Shown: positions 43,386 through 53,778 of the stretch, piece by piece | How positions within the stretch are numbered: position 1 is the stretch's first letter | Layout: each line of letters starts with the position of its first letter | Origin: Cadophora sp. MPI-SDFR-AT-0126 | Taxonomy: Eukaryota > Ascomycota > Leotiomycetes > Helotiales > Ploettnerulaceae | Direction of reading: 5' to 3' | Assembly: GCA_020747065.1 (NCBI GenBank) | Contig: JAGMVK010000008.1 | Location: 2,046,001 to 2,110,000, forward strand | Length of the DNA stretch: 64,000 bases | Made by a program: the position numbers and the translations under genes | Notes under the pieces: generated by a model | What the model saw: only the letters and a program-made list of their open reading frames with translations | Told to the model about the DNA's origin: nothing | The model's database searches: none

Positions 43386-45238
43386 ATGTCATCAAAATCT
43401 GGCCATACAGCGAATCCTGGACCTGCATCGGATGGAGATGCAGGTGCTCGACTGCCGGGCCAGCCACGAAGGGGTCCGCCGAGTCTACGACCCAAGCCAG
43501 CTGCGTTACGTCCAGCAGCTACCACTGGTCCCCAAGAAAGCGAAAAGGAAGTCCGGAAACGCTTAATGCAGGGTATCCCCAAAGCGAGGCGATGGGTCAT
43601 CAGAAACCGAATCGAGCTCACTCTTCCCCCGGAATTTTCACAGCCACCCATTTCGGACAAGAGTGACATAGCACCTGTGCGGATGCCTGAGATAGGGAGG
43701 CAGGGAGGAAGGGTAATACAATCACTAGGAGGTAGTCTGGTTGTTCCACCAAAGTCGGAAAATGCCATTGGGTTTCCCTTGGCCCAAAACTATCCCATTA
43801 CACCAATAATCCCCCATCCGAGGACTGTTCTCGGAGCCGGTAGGGTAGATCCGTTCCCAAGTTATCCTATCCGTGTGTCGTACGATGCAAAGTACCTCTT
43901 AGACCAGGGTGAGTTGTTACACCCATCCACCAGCCGGCTGCGTCGTCTCATCTCGGTAAAATTACTTACTATGTCACCAATATCCAGTATACACTGGAAG
44001 CGATCCTAGGCTCAAAACATTCAGGGACTTCTGGCTTTCAACTGCACTGAAAGATCCGGCTACGTTTCACCAGTTTCTATCCAACGTTTCGCTAAATCTG
44101 TATCAAATTCAAGGCCTGACACGAAGTAAGACGGTGTCTGTAGAACATCACGCAATCGCACTGCGAACTGTGAACAGTATACTGTCTGATCCTACTTGTA
44201 ACACTACTGATGCCATGATTTCGAGCATTGTCAATTTTGTCTGTTACTGTGTAAGTGACGTCCCCGAGTTCAGCCGGCTCCTCGTACCGTTTGAGAGGGA
44301 AGCTGATCGTTGACGTGGCCTGCAGGTATGCCGAGAGGACCTCGCGGGATTCGATGTTCACATAGACGGTTTGGCAAACATCATTCGCTTACGTGGAGGG
44401 ATGCAAACGCTGGATCATAACCCAACATTAAGATGCATGGTGTCTGGGTAGGTGGTGCCACACTTTGCGATGACTTCGGATCTAATGATGGAACAGAGTT
44501 GACCTTGGGGGAGCTTGTCGAAGAGATTCACGACCGAAGCTTCCTGGTCCTGATCGATTGGTTCAGGGCATCCAAGGCGCATTTCGTGACAAGTTGAAGC
44601 TCCCGTCAAATCACCTGCCGAGTCCCAGTCCCAGACCTTGGGCAAACGCCATTCCCAGAGACCATATCTTGACCAAAGCTTTCGACGACCTGCTTAGAGC
44701 GATCAACTATACCAAGATCAGGAAGGCACGTAACGAGGACTGGATTGAGGTGAGGTTCATCGTCTTTTGGATCGACCCGATCATCTATAACGTGCTGGGT
44801 CAAGGGCCGGAGACACAGCCGAGTGACGGACCAAGTGCCGTTCAAGAAACTACTAGAATTGGCCTCATTCTTTTCTTGTTCAAGCTTCGGCGAGTTTGCG
44901 GGCAACTAGGTGTGTCTACGACATTGTTCGTCAAGAAGTTGAAGACTCTTGCATCAACAATGGCATGGAAGACGCTTTGGAGTGCTTGCGAGCCGCTCTT
45001 ATTGTGGGTACTTTTCATCGGTATGCTGGAGAGTTGGAGGACAGAAGACGAAGACTGGTACACAGAGACGACTGCGATGGCTGCTCACTGGATGGGTTTG
45101 AGGTCATGGGATGATACCTCAAAGGCTGTGAAGCAGTTCCCTTGGATCGATGGCCTTTTCGATGATGAGTGTGAAAGATCAAGGGCAGGCTTCCAGAGCA
45201 TTATGAGTACTTTAGAGGAAGACGTACTTTCTCCTTAG
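43386..45238 (+). CDS. fungal transcription-factor-domain protein (Fungal_trans_2/DUF3468-like) without Zn2Cys6 motif
   Basis: Exons 43386..43908, 43988..44250, 44326..44447 and 44497..45238 give 549 aa. The middle part follows the familiar pattern of the fungal-specific regulatory domain: LKTFRDFWLSTALKDPATFH, HHAIALRTVNSILSD, then GFDVHIDGLANIIRLRGGMQTL. The N-terminal 150 residues are Pro/Arg-rich and contain no CxxC zinc cluster, so direct DNA binding is not evident; a basic stretch (KEVRKRLMQGIPKARR) is present. Such zinc-less members are common beside metabolic clusters. It sits between the dehydrogenase and the beta-lactamase-like gene, suggesting a local regulatory role, but this is inference. 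Confidence 0.8.
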
Positions 45239-45328
45239 TAGTAGCATCATTTCTGTGTACCGAGAAGAACTACGATACACGCAAGAACAACATTCTCTCC
45301 CGAGCTCATCAAGGCTTGATGTCCAGCC

Positions 45329-46773
45329 TCAGGACTCCAAAATATCATAGGCGGTGCGCTGAAATCGATTGAACATGTCATTTGCCATGAGGTCTCCCAT
45401 GGGGAACAATGCCATGAAAAGAGTCCCTGAAACTCCTGCCTCGAGATCGATCCACCCTATGATAGCCAAGAAATTAGCAACTTCTTGTCAGTAATTCTAT
45501 TATGGAACCCTCAAGATATGATGAGATTGAGATTATAGAAACTGGGAAATGTCTGATGTCCAGATGACTTACAGAACGTGTTGGGGAGACCAGACCAAGA
45601 AATCGTGCCTCTGTGCCTTCCCTCTGGCGTAGCTTCCAAATTGAGGCAGCTTCCAAGTCCATAATCGAGTTCAGCTCCAATGACCTGGCCCTGAGCCGTA
45701 AACTGAGCAACATCAGGATTCTCGCGTGAATCCATGAATACCTTACGAGATTCTGGACTCAGCTGCGGCTTGATCATTTCGAGAACAGTTGCCGGCTGTA
45801 GAAGTTTCCCATCATTTGCTATGATGCTTGAAAGTATCTTTTGAAAGTCGATCGCACTGGAAATGAGACCTGCCCCACCGTACTCTTCTTCCACTGGATC
45901 CGGGAACCATTTATGATCAGCATCTACTACCTCACCTTGGGGATTATTGGCGAGTCCCAACTCAGTCATACCGCCTGACCGCATCGATATCGGGACGACT
46001 TTCGCCCGAATAGATTCTTGCTGCTCGAGGTGAAATGTCATATCTTTGATTTCCAACGGTGACCAGATGTTTTTCTGCATGTACTCCTCGAGAGAAATGT
46101 TGCCGTTGACTCTCTGGACCATCACTCCCGCCCAGTCTAACCCAGCGCCATACATATAAGATGTGCCGGGCTCGAAAAGAAGAGGATAGAAATAATTAGT
46201 GGAAATTTTCCCGGGACGATCAAAGCCATTTGGAAAGTTCTGCCATTTCCGGTACTGAACCAGGGGAGGTGCAAAACTATTTCTAATTGAGCGAATGGTA
46301 CTGGATAGGCCACAGGAGAGGGGTCTTACTGATCATATGCAATACCACTGGAATGCGTCAAAAGATGCCTGCAGGAATTGTCAATACTGTCCATACTGTT
46401 CTCAGCACACCACATACCGTAAAGTGATAACCTTGGTGGATGGGACCAAAATGGGCTCTCCGGATTCTTCATTGAAGCTGGTTAGAATCTCAATTCCTTT
46501 GAATTCGGGAAGAATGCGAGTGATGTCCTCATCAAGTGTGAAGTGTCCGCGATCAACCGATTGGAGGGCCGCGATGGTTGTTACCAGCTTCGATGTGGAA
46601 GCCAAGGAGAACGTTGAATCCAATTCGATTGGCCTTGCATCTTTCTCGTAAGAGTAGTTGCCGATGGCCTTGGAATAGCTGACCTTTCCAGTTTTATCTT
46701 GAGCTGTCAGCACCACACCAGGAAGCTGGTGGTTGGCGAATGCAGCTTCGAAAGCTTGCTCGAGGGCCTCCAT
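45329..46773 (-). CDS. serine beta-lactamase-fold esterase/acyltransferase (LovD/EstB-like)
   Basis: Exons 46773..46418, 46368..46330, 46282..45573 and 45456..45329 encode 410 aa. The nucleophile motif SxxK is STSK at residues 59-62 (FSLASTSKLVTTIAALQ), followed by the HLLTHSSGIAYD motif produced by the second exon, and the Tyr of the class C/LovD region is in SYMYGAGLDW. The C-terminus includes HRGTISWSGLPNTFWWIDLEAGVSG. There is no signal peptide, which favours a cytosolic esterase or transacylase rather than a secreted lactamase. Fungal members act in secondary-metabolite acylation (for example LovD) or hydrolyse esters and lactams. All four exons join in frame with canonical GT-AG introns (GTATGT, GTAAGA, GTAAGT). 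Confidence 0.88.
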
Positions 46774-47617
46774 GATAATGCCTTGTGTCTTTGAAGTCTA
46801 TGAGTGAACAATTCAAAGGAACATTTCCAGATATAAAAGGCAGCGGAAGCACCATGATTGGAAAGTTGAGAACGGGATGATATGTAAACTGCTTTGAGTG
46901 AGTCTTGGCTAAAATGCTTGGAGGTAAGAGCCAGTTGCAGTCCAGCCTGACGAAGAATATGTTCTCCCTAGTGCATTCTTACCAAACTTGTAAGCCTTCT
47001 CAGATGACACTAGGCAGCTTTAACGATAGATGCCCCGATTCTTATCCGTAACGAGACATTTTGACCTTCATGTAGTCTACGAATGCTCCCAAATGCCTTC
47101 TCAGATGTCCTAGGCAGTCTCAATTTTATTCACAAATTCCGAGAATGATACGGCCGCATGAGTGCCACCCTAGGGAGAGATTTTCAGAGTGGGGGTTCCC
47201 TTTCCCGTTCCCGTGCTGACATTCCAGCTCATTCCTGCTTAGCCTAATTTGGATTCACAGAAGGACGAACAGGGCGTACCATGTGGTGAAAGCAGAATGA
47301 AAAAGAAGATAGTCATGGAGAATAATCAACTTCACAGGTGGAAAACATGGAATGCATTCCAATCGTAATAGACCCGCTCACTTGGATACACAGCCGAAGC
47401 GCACAAGAACAGCAACACACTGCCATCAATGTGATCAGTGCAAACTGTAGTCTGAGGGGCCATTGATCTCTGCTGCGGACTTCACACAAAAAAACTTCAC
47501 AAAGTGTTGTTTAGCTGCATTTGGTAGCAAGTACTTGCTTAAAACACGAGGTTTCTCATTTTCGAATGATCCGTTCTTGATTCATCATCATCATAAATCG
47601 AAAACAAGTCCCCCCAC
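46774..47617. promoter_or_regulatory. promoter of beta-lactamase-like gene, with direct repeats
   Basis: This is an 844-bp space carrying the promoter of the minus-strand gene on its left and the pectate-lyase 3' UTR on its right. An imperfect direct repeat, GCCTTCTCAGATG...CTAGGCAG, occurs at 46994-47017 and 47095-47117. GAGTGCCAC is at 47160-47168. Confidence 0.5.
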
Positions 47618-48951
47618 TCAAGCCTTCGTCTTCTTAGCTGCCTTGGAACTAGTGGTCTTCTTCCCACTGCTCTTCTTGCTCCCAGTCGCAGTGGGTGCAG
47701 AGGTCTCGTTTTGCACATCATCAGATCCACCAGAGTTACCAGTTGCTGAAGGAACAGACGACGCAGCACCCGATGCAGTCCTTGAAGGGGCAGCAGGTGC
47801 AGCATCACCTCCTGCGACACCAGCGAAGCTGAGCGTGTTCCCGGAGTTTCCTACCACAGCTGCAATGACCGCCCCACTGCCGAGTAAGTCGTACTGGTAT
47901 TCAACACTCGACAACTTGCCAGCTGGTACAGTGTTGGTCCCCGCTCCCCAGACATTGTCTTTCTCAACGGCTCCGCCTGTGTCAACGGTGAAAAGTGGCT
48001 TGGTTGTTCCGTCGAAAACATTGGATTCAACCAGGACTTCCGCACCTTGTCGTACATTGATGCCGTCGGTTGTGGCTTCAAAGTATGAGTTGTAGACATG
48101 TGCTTGACCAAAGCGGATGGAAGGTGTGCGAGAGTGGATATTCTTCCAATGGTTGTTGTTTTGGGTAACTCGGAGATGGCCGGTATCTTCAGCGCCGTTC
48201 GAATCGGAGTATCCGATCAATGACCCTTTCCAGTGATCATGAATATAACTGTTGGAGACTGTGATGAAGTCTGCTTGCCGGGTAAGGTCACAGAGGCCGT
48301 CGTAGAAATCTTTGTCGTGAGCTGTGTCGGCGGAGAGATCCATGTGGTCGATCCATATGTTGCTTGCATATTCTGAAAGTGTTAATGAGCTTATCTCTGA
48401 TTGATACTGGTGTACTCACGAACTCCAATAGCATCACCATTTGCAGCAGTGACTTTGGCGATGGCGATGTTGCGAATGATGACGTTGTTGTCATTCCTCA
48501 CAAGTCTGGGTAAGAGGATGTTAGCATGAATTACTGTTCATGGTCAGGGAATTGATGAGCACTTACAGTCCAAACCCTGTAAGAACCACAGACGAGCTAG
48601 CACCTACCAGAGTGGTGTTACTTCCGATATTAACCTGTGCTGCGTCCTGTGTGATGGGTCCACTGATTATGACAACCTTGGGCTCGCTACCCGTCACAGC
48701 TGCTACCAAGCTATCATAGTCCGAAACAGTTATTGCAGCTGCGCTACCTCCTCCTGTTGTGCCGCCATTGAGAGAGGCCCAACCCGTAGCAGGCTACAAC
48801 ATATATTAGCTCGTGTTGCAGAAATATGGCAGGCTATACTGACATCAGTGAGTGAAGCCCGTTTGACGATTTTATTTAGTCCAAATTCTGGCGTTGGAGA
48901 AGCAAGTGCCGTGCAGGCAAGCAAGGTGAATGTGGGTATAAAGTACTTCAT
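47618..48951 (-). CDS. secreted pectate lyase, polysaccharide lyase family 1
   Basis: Exons 48951..48844, 48793..48567, 48505..48420 and 48372..47618; 391 aa. The signal peptide is MKYFIPTFTLLACTALASP, followed by a short propeptide ending in KR (a Kex2-type site, NKIVKR). The parallel beta-helix of PL1 shows NVIIRNIAIAKV, the calcium-site region NIWIDHMDLSAD, the vDGLCD segment, and the catalytic arginine motif RTPSIRFGQAHVYN. The enzyme cleaves de-esterified pectin by beta-elimination outside the cell, so it belongs to plant cell-wall degradation. After about residue 330 a Ser/Thr/Ala-rich tail ends in a Lys-rich stretch (SKKSSGKKTT), an unusual basic end with no carbohydrate-binding module visible. 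Confidence 0.93.
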
Positions 48952-50212
48952 GGCGCAAAACATGTAAAGTAGAGAGCGACTGTGTGATTAAGAATGATTG
49001 AATAGACGGAAGCTATGAAGGCTATACAATGGCAAATGAAGACTGACAGGTTGATTATATAGCTTCAACATCAGGGGCGATGGTCGGCTCAAAATGATTA
49101 CAATAATCTTGGCGAGGTATTTCCATATGCTATGAGAGAAACAAAACACAGGATTGGCAAAGTCTTGACGGATGTAGAATGGTTGGATTAAAATGCTGCC
49201 ACATCTCTCAAGTCGTCTATCTCGAGCACTGACAACCTTCGACACGGGGATCTGGAGAACTCTAAGTGATCAAATCTCTTGGCAAAGTCTAAGAGTGGGA
49301 ACAACAGCTCGAAACAGATACTCAGCTGATATAGATTCACAGAGGGCTATAACAGATTCAGGGTACCGGAAACTGTTCCGAAGATCTCCTGAAAAAAAGT
49401 CTTCCAAATTGGGTCTGATAAGTACTATCTGCGCATCGTGGTTCTTGATGTCGGGAAACGTAATATGCGTGAACAGTGAAGTGCACAGTTCCAGGTTGCC
49501 AAGACGGCGACAAGAATTTTGATAGAAACGAAACAAATGGTCGATTCGAATGTCTTCGATTGTATAGTGCTAATCTGCACTCAGCTTCATGTGCCATCTA
49601 ATGATGGAGTTAGGCTTCCCCACTTAGGAGAGGTTAACAGGATCCAACCCAAGAGCTACTTCTTCAATGCGAAGATGTAATGTAGGTGAAACAGCTAGTC
49701 TTCTTTCTAATCTGATTCGAAACTGGTGCAAGATTGTACAGATACAAGCTTTATCCTATTGACAGTACGTACTAGCCATGCATGCATGATAAATGTTGGA
49801 AAAGGCCTTTAGGAGAGCAAACTTGTTCCGCACTGGATCCCGAGTTATTACTTTAACAAGGTGCAGCATGCAAACCCAAAATGGAAAAAAAAAGACGCGA
49901 CGATCAGATGATGAGACCTTATGCAAGATTCCAATCTATCAGACGAAGCTCTTCGTTCTGAAACAGCGGCTTTGGACGTCTGGCGGGGGCGGGCCAATCC
50001 TGATACCTGGAGTAGGAAGTCGGTAGTTGAGATGCAACTCTAGGAAAAGACAAACGATTGTTTGGAAAATGTGTTAAAAGTGAGATTGATATCACTTGAT
50101 TGAGAATCGAGAAGGATCTGAAGCCTCCAGCACCCGTGAACCAGAAATCCGTCCTGAACTCTGACCGAAGGCCACCACATCCAAACGCCTTACAAAAGGG
50201 ACTGCCTTCATA
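48952..50212. other. intergenic, no gene seen
   Basis: The right-hand edge of the pectate-lyase gene faces here, so its promoter lies just above 48951. The remaining 1 kb shows only short frames and an A-rich run at about 49885. Confidence 0.4.
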
Positions 50213-51494
50213 CTAAGTATCAGCACCCCACCCCCTCATATCGTTGTAATCCGACGCCAACCTCAGTCCCTGCCCAAGGATACCAATCGCACCATCCGCA
50301 AACGCATTCCCCGTCCTCGGAACCTCAGGCTGTCTCCCCATAGCCTCGCCTCTAGCATCAGCTCTCTCCGTAGCAAGACGATACGCCTCATCGAGCGCAC
50401 TATCCTTACACACCATTCTCGCGATAGCCGCTCTCTTAATCGCGCTCTGCCAGCGGTGGAACCACTCCACTTCAGTCATCACAGTACACTTCCTCGTCAT
50501 ATCATCCCCTGGTGGCGAATCCGCATACTTGAAAACAGCTTTTACAGTCTCGTATCTAGCTGTGATGAAGAATAGGAACGGCCATGAAAATAGCCACAGG
50601 AATGTACAGTAGAACACCCATCGTATCCAGGTTGTAATGCGCCATTCGTTGATTTTTCCTGGACTATACACGATCAGGGACGTCCTCTGCTCCGGGAAAT
50701 CCACTGATAGATGACCACGATAATTCGTTTCTGCGATGGCAGACCGTAGTAACTGCTCAAGTTTCTTCTTGTCGTGGTTTAGGATCTTGCGTTTGAGCGT
50801 GAAAGACTTCCACCCCGATTTGTCTGCCACATAGCGCTCGCACCATCTCCGTAGCTCATCTGAACCTTCTTCACCGTCTGCTCTATCGCTGACGGTAGGT
50901 TTCAATGATGGAATCCGCGTGCCTCTGTATCCGCGCTTATTGTCTGGTAGGAATTCGAGTTCGCCGCTTCCTAGTCCCCCAAGCAGATTTGTCAGATTGA
51001 CTAAGACGAGGAAATCTTGGATCTTATCCTTTGTCTCTTTGTTTCCGTTTCGACGTGTCTCTGTGTGCGTGCCGTGAAGTTGGACGAAGTATGTTGGTGG
51101 GTAGAGAGCTTGTGTTCGAATCACATCATAGAGGGTTGCAGAATCGGTCGAGTAGAGGGGAAATCTGGTTCGGAACTCGCGACAGGTGAGGTCGTGGGTC
51201 ATGAAAGGAAGATCGGGAGGTATACTGGGAATACCATTAGCAAAAGAAGTCATGAGGCAGCAAGGACGCATACTATGACCATGTTTGATCGGCTAATGAA
51301 GGCGTTGGAATCGTTGGGACTAAGGGAGCTGCTGACGGAGTATCCTGATATGGCGGAAGCTCCTCGTCAGGAAAAGCTGCTTCTACATCGTCCAGGAGGA
51401 CTGCAGAGGACATTGACGAGGTCTCTGCATGGTCGGGTTCATCTCTGTAAGCCTGAGGAGGGGCAGGCTGATAGACAGCCTTGCCGGAACCCAT
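50213..51494 (-). CDS. fungal-conserved one-TM protein of unknown function
   Basis: Exons 51494..51274 and 51224..50213 (49-nt intron, GTATGC...GCTAAT...CAG) encode 410 aa. The N-terminus (MGSGKAVYQPAPPQAYRDE) is Pro-rich and acidic, followed by the globular start YIPPDLPFMTHDLTCREF. A middle domain (LVLVNLTNLLGGLGSGELEF, TLKRKILNHDKKKLEQLL) precedes one strong hydrophobic segment (WIRWVFYCTFLWLFSWPFLFF). The C-terminal part (EVEWFHRWQSAIKRAA ... NAFADGAIGILGQGLRLASDY) is amphipathic. The pattern recalls a widespread ascomycete family of uncharacterised proteins; no enzymatic motif is visible. Confidence 0.85.
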
Positions 51495-52662
51495 GTTGAA
51501 AGAGAGAAACTGGCAGGAGAGGATAGGCTGGGTTGGAAATACGTCAAATATAACAGAGAATATTTGGAGCACAATGTCTGAAGTTCTCTGGGGAAAGGTG
51601 TCTGTTCTGAAGCTCGTCGTCGTGAAGACAATATCTCGTGTTCTGCGGCTTTATGTCTTTACGAAGTTAGGTTCCCGGCTGCTGACCGAGTACCCTATCT
51701 AATCGGAAAGCCCCTGAAAATCTATTCTTAGAAGGGTCCATTGCGGCACAGCATTTTGCGATGCATCTGGATTTGAAAACATTTCAGAGCAAATATCCCA
51801 TGGAGTTGACTACTTTGTTAGAGAATATTGTCGTATCAATTGCTGCACGAAAACTGCAAGTGTCTGCCAAAGTTACACGATATGAGCCACTCAGTCAGCC
51901 TCCGTCATAACGACATCCTAAAGTCAGAAATACCATTCTTTTGTCAAGTTGTCGATCAGTACGATTCGGAACCCAAGTGGGCACGGCTCTCACTCATTCT
52001 ATTCGCGATGTTTTGTATTTGATATTTTTGCTTGAGTCCTTCCCCTTTCAGTATAAATTCACACCATGAGCCTTGTGATGTTTGAAATATCCCTCAGTTG
52101 CAATATGTCCCATGGGCATGATTTGGAGGTTCATGAGGAAAGATTTCAAGTCAGATGAACAGCTAGAGCGACAAGTCACTTCTTATTCTTTCTCTTCTCT
52201 ATTTTTTCAAATGAGAGATGACGAAGCCCTTACAACACTTCATCAGTCCCTAATATCTATGGCATGCCGGCATCGCTCGTATCTTGACCAGAGCGGATCG
52301 AAATCAAACAGAGCTAATTGAGGCCCATCCGAACAAATTGGAATTGGCATCTAAATGAGCCGGTGTTAATCATCGCGATCAGATTTGTTCTGGATCACCT
52401 CAAGTTGATTTGGTAATAGCCATGAGAGTCGAGAATCCTTTCCATTCATCATCTAAACACCAATTCTCAAATCCTCTCCCTCCCCATCCGTCCCGGAAAC
52501 AAGCACCAGACAGAACAAAAGAACAAGAAAATTGCAAAACCATCCTCAAAGTACATGCCTGCAGTCTACACGCCAAAGAAGAACCCCCCCCCCCCCCACC
52601 CAGACTCAGTTTCCCAAACGCTCAAACGCCCAAACTCCCAAATTCCCAAAGTCCCCACGAAC
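51495..52662. other. intergenic, no gene seen
   Basis: This contains the promoter of the minus-strand gene ending at 51494 and the 3' UTR of the gene at 52663. A C9-10 run sits at about 52590. Short frames only. Confidence 0.4.
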
Positions 52663-53106
52663 TCAAGCACCCAGTCCCATCTTACTGGTCTGAGACCGAG
52701 TCGTGATCCTTCGACCCGACTCGGCCACTGGCTTCGGCTTTGGCCTGGTCTTCACAACCCGACTGCTGGCAACCGACTTCTCCTTCTCCTTCTTTCTCCC
52801 CTTTCCCAAACCACGAGCCTGCTCAGGCCACGGATTCGTCTCCCGATTAACGATCAACTTGATGATGCACTTTGGGGGAGCAGGAGCAGGAGCAAGAGGA
52901 GGTGGTGGAGAAGGAGAAGGGTAAAGTCTGCGCATGTAATCTTCGTGTCGCTGGTCCCAGGCCTTGTCGCATGCCCGGCCGTGGGCTCGTCTATCGCGGG
53001 CGCTGGTGTTGGCGGGGAGGGGTGGTGGCAGTGGGTGGGTTTGGTTGAAGGAGCGGAGGACGCTGTTGAATGCAGAGCGGTCTCGGGCGGAGATGGTGAT
53101 GGACAT
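52663..53106 (-). CDS. small basic Pro/Arg-rich protein, unknown
   Basis: Single exon, 147 aa (MSITISARDRSAFNSVLRSF). The first 70 residues look ordered (RDRRAHGRACDKAWDQRHED), followed by a Pro-rich linker and a basic C-terminus with KGRKKEKEK and RVVKTRPKPKP, which would serve as a nuclear localisation signal. CIIKLIVNRETNPWP is a possible short beta element between. The reverse strand also has a long frame here, so coding support rests on the clean ATG, the non-random N-terminal half and the NLS-like tail. No family is recognised. Confidence 0.55.
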   Translation of the reverse strand: MSITISARDRSAFNSVLRSFNQTHPLPPPLPANTSARDRRAHGRACDKAWDQRHEDYMRRLYPSPSPPPPLAPAPAPPKCIIKLIVNRETNPWPEQARGLGKGRKKEKEKSVASSRVVKTRPKPKPVAESGRRITTRSQTSKMGLGA

Positions 53107-53778
53107 GTTGGTGAGGTGCGTGAAGAGGACTTGTTTGATGAGGAGAGTTGTGGTAAAGAGTTGGAGTGCGAGGAGTGTGGGGAGCGTATTACTGTGAGTG
53201 TGAGTGTGGATGTGAGCCTGAAAGTTCGCTGAGAACTTGCTTGCTTTGCAACTGCGTTATACTTGATCGGAAAAGGTTTGGGAATTTGGGAGGGGACGAT
53301 TTCTTATATACTTTGAGGTCTGGCAGGAATTGTACGAAGAGCTACTAGCTTCCCTGTGGTATTGTCTTTGGGCTGCTATTGTGTCCTCTCGCGTGTGGAT
53401 GTTGCTATTGAGAGCGAAGAACAATAAATACCTGATCTCGCTTAATTTGTGACGCGGACCAATCCTTTGACAATAGAGGATCAGGAGTTCGCTTCTAATA
53501 TTGCAGAGCACAGAAATTAAGTGTCTCAGGGAGACCTGATGTTGGAGAGCCATAGTATGAGTTGAGAGATTGAGCTTCTTCTCTTGGGAGCAGATGTAGG
53601 ACCGTGTGTAGGGCCAAAGCCATTATTCAAGCTGATTAAGGATTAAGCGTATTCCATCTTCCTATCTATATACTGTATGTCCATGATCCAACCTACAAAT
53701 ACCAAAAATAAGTCGACAACTCCTCATATAAATACTGTGGTATATCATTACATCGTCGTTCAATGCCAATTCCCAAGC
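53107..53778. other. intergenic, no gene seen
   Basis: Promoter of the small basic gene on the left, 3' UTR of the gene at 53779 on the right; nothing else recognised. Confidence 0.4.

Noticed and set aside
44756..44810. Possible extra intron (GTGAGG) in the regulator's last exon
   Set aside because: Reading through keeps an open, domain-like frame, so the intron is unnecessary.
51300..51700. Two similar strings (gctgctgac[g/c]gagta) suggesting a duplication
   Set aside because: Similarity is limited to about 18 bases without extended homology.
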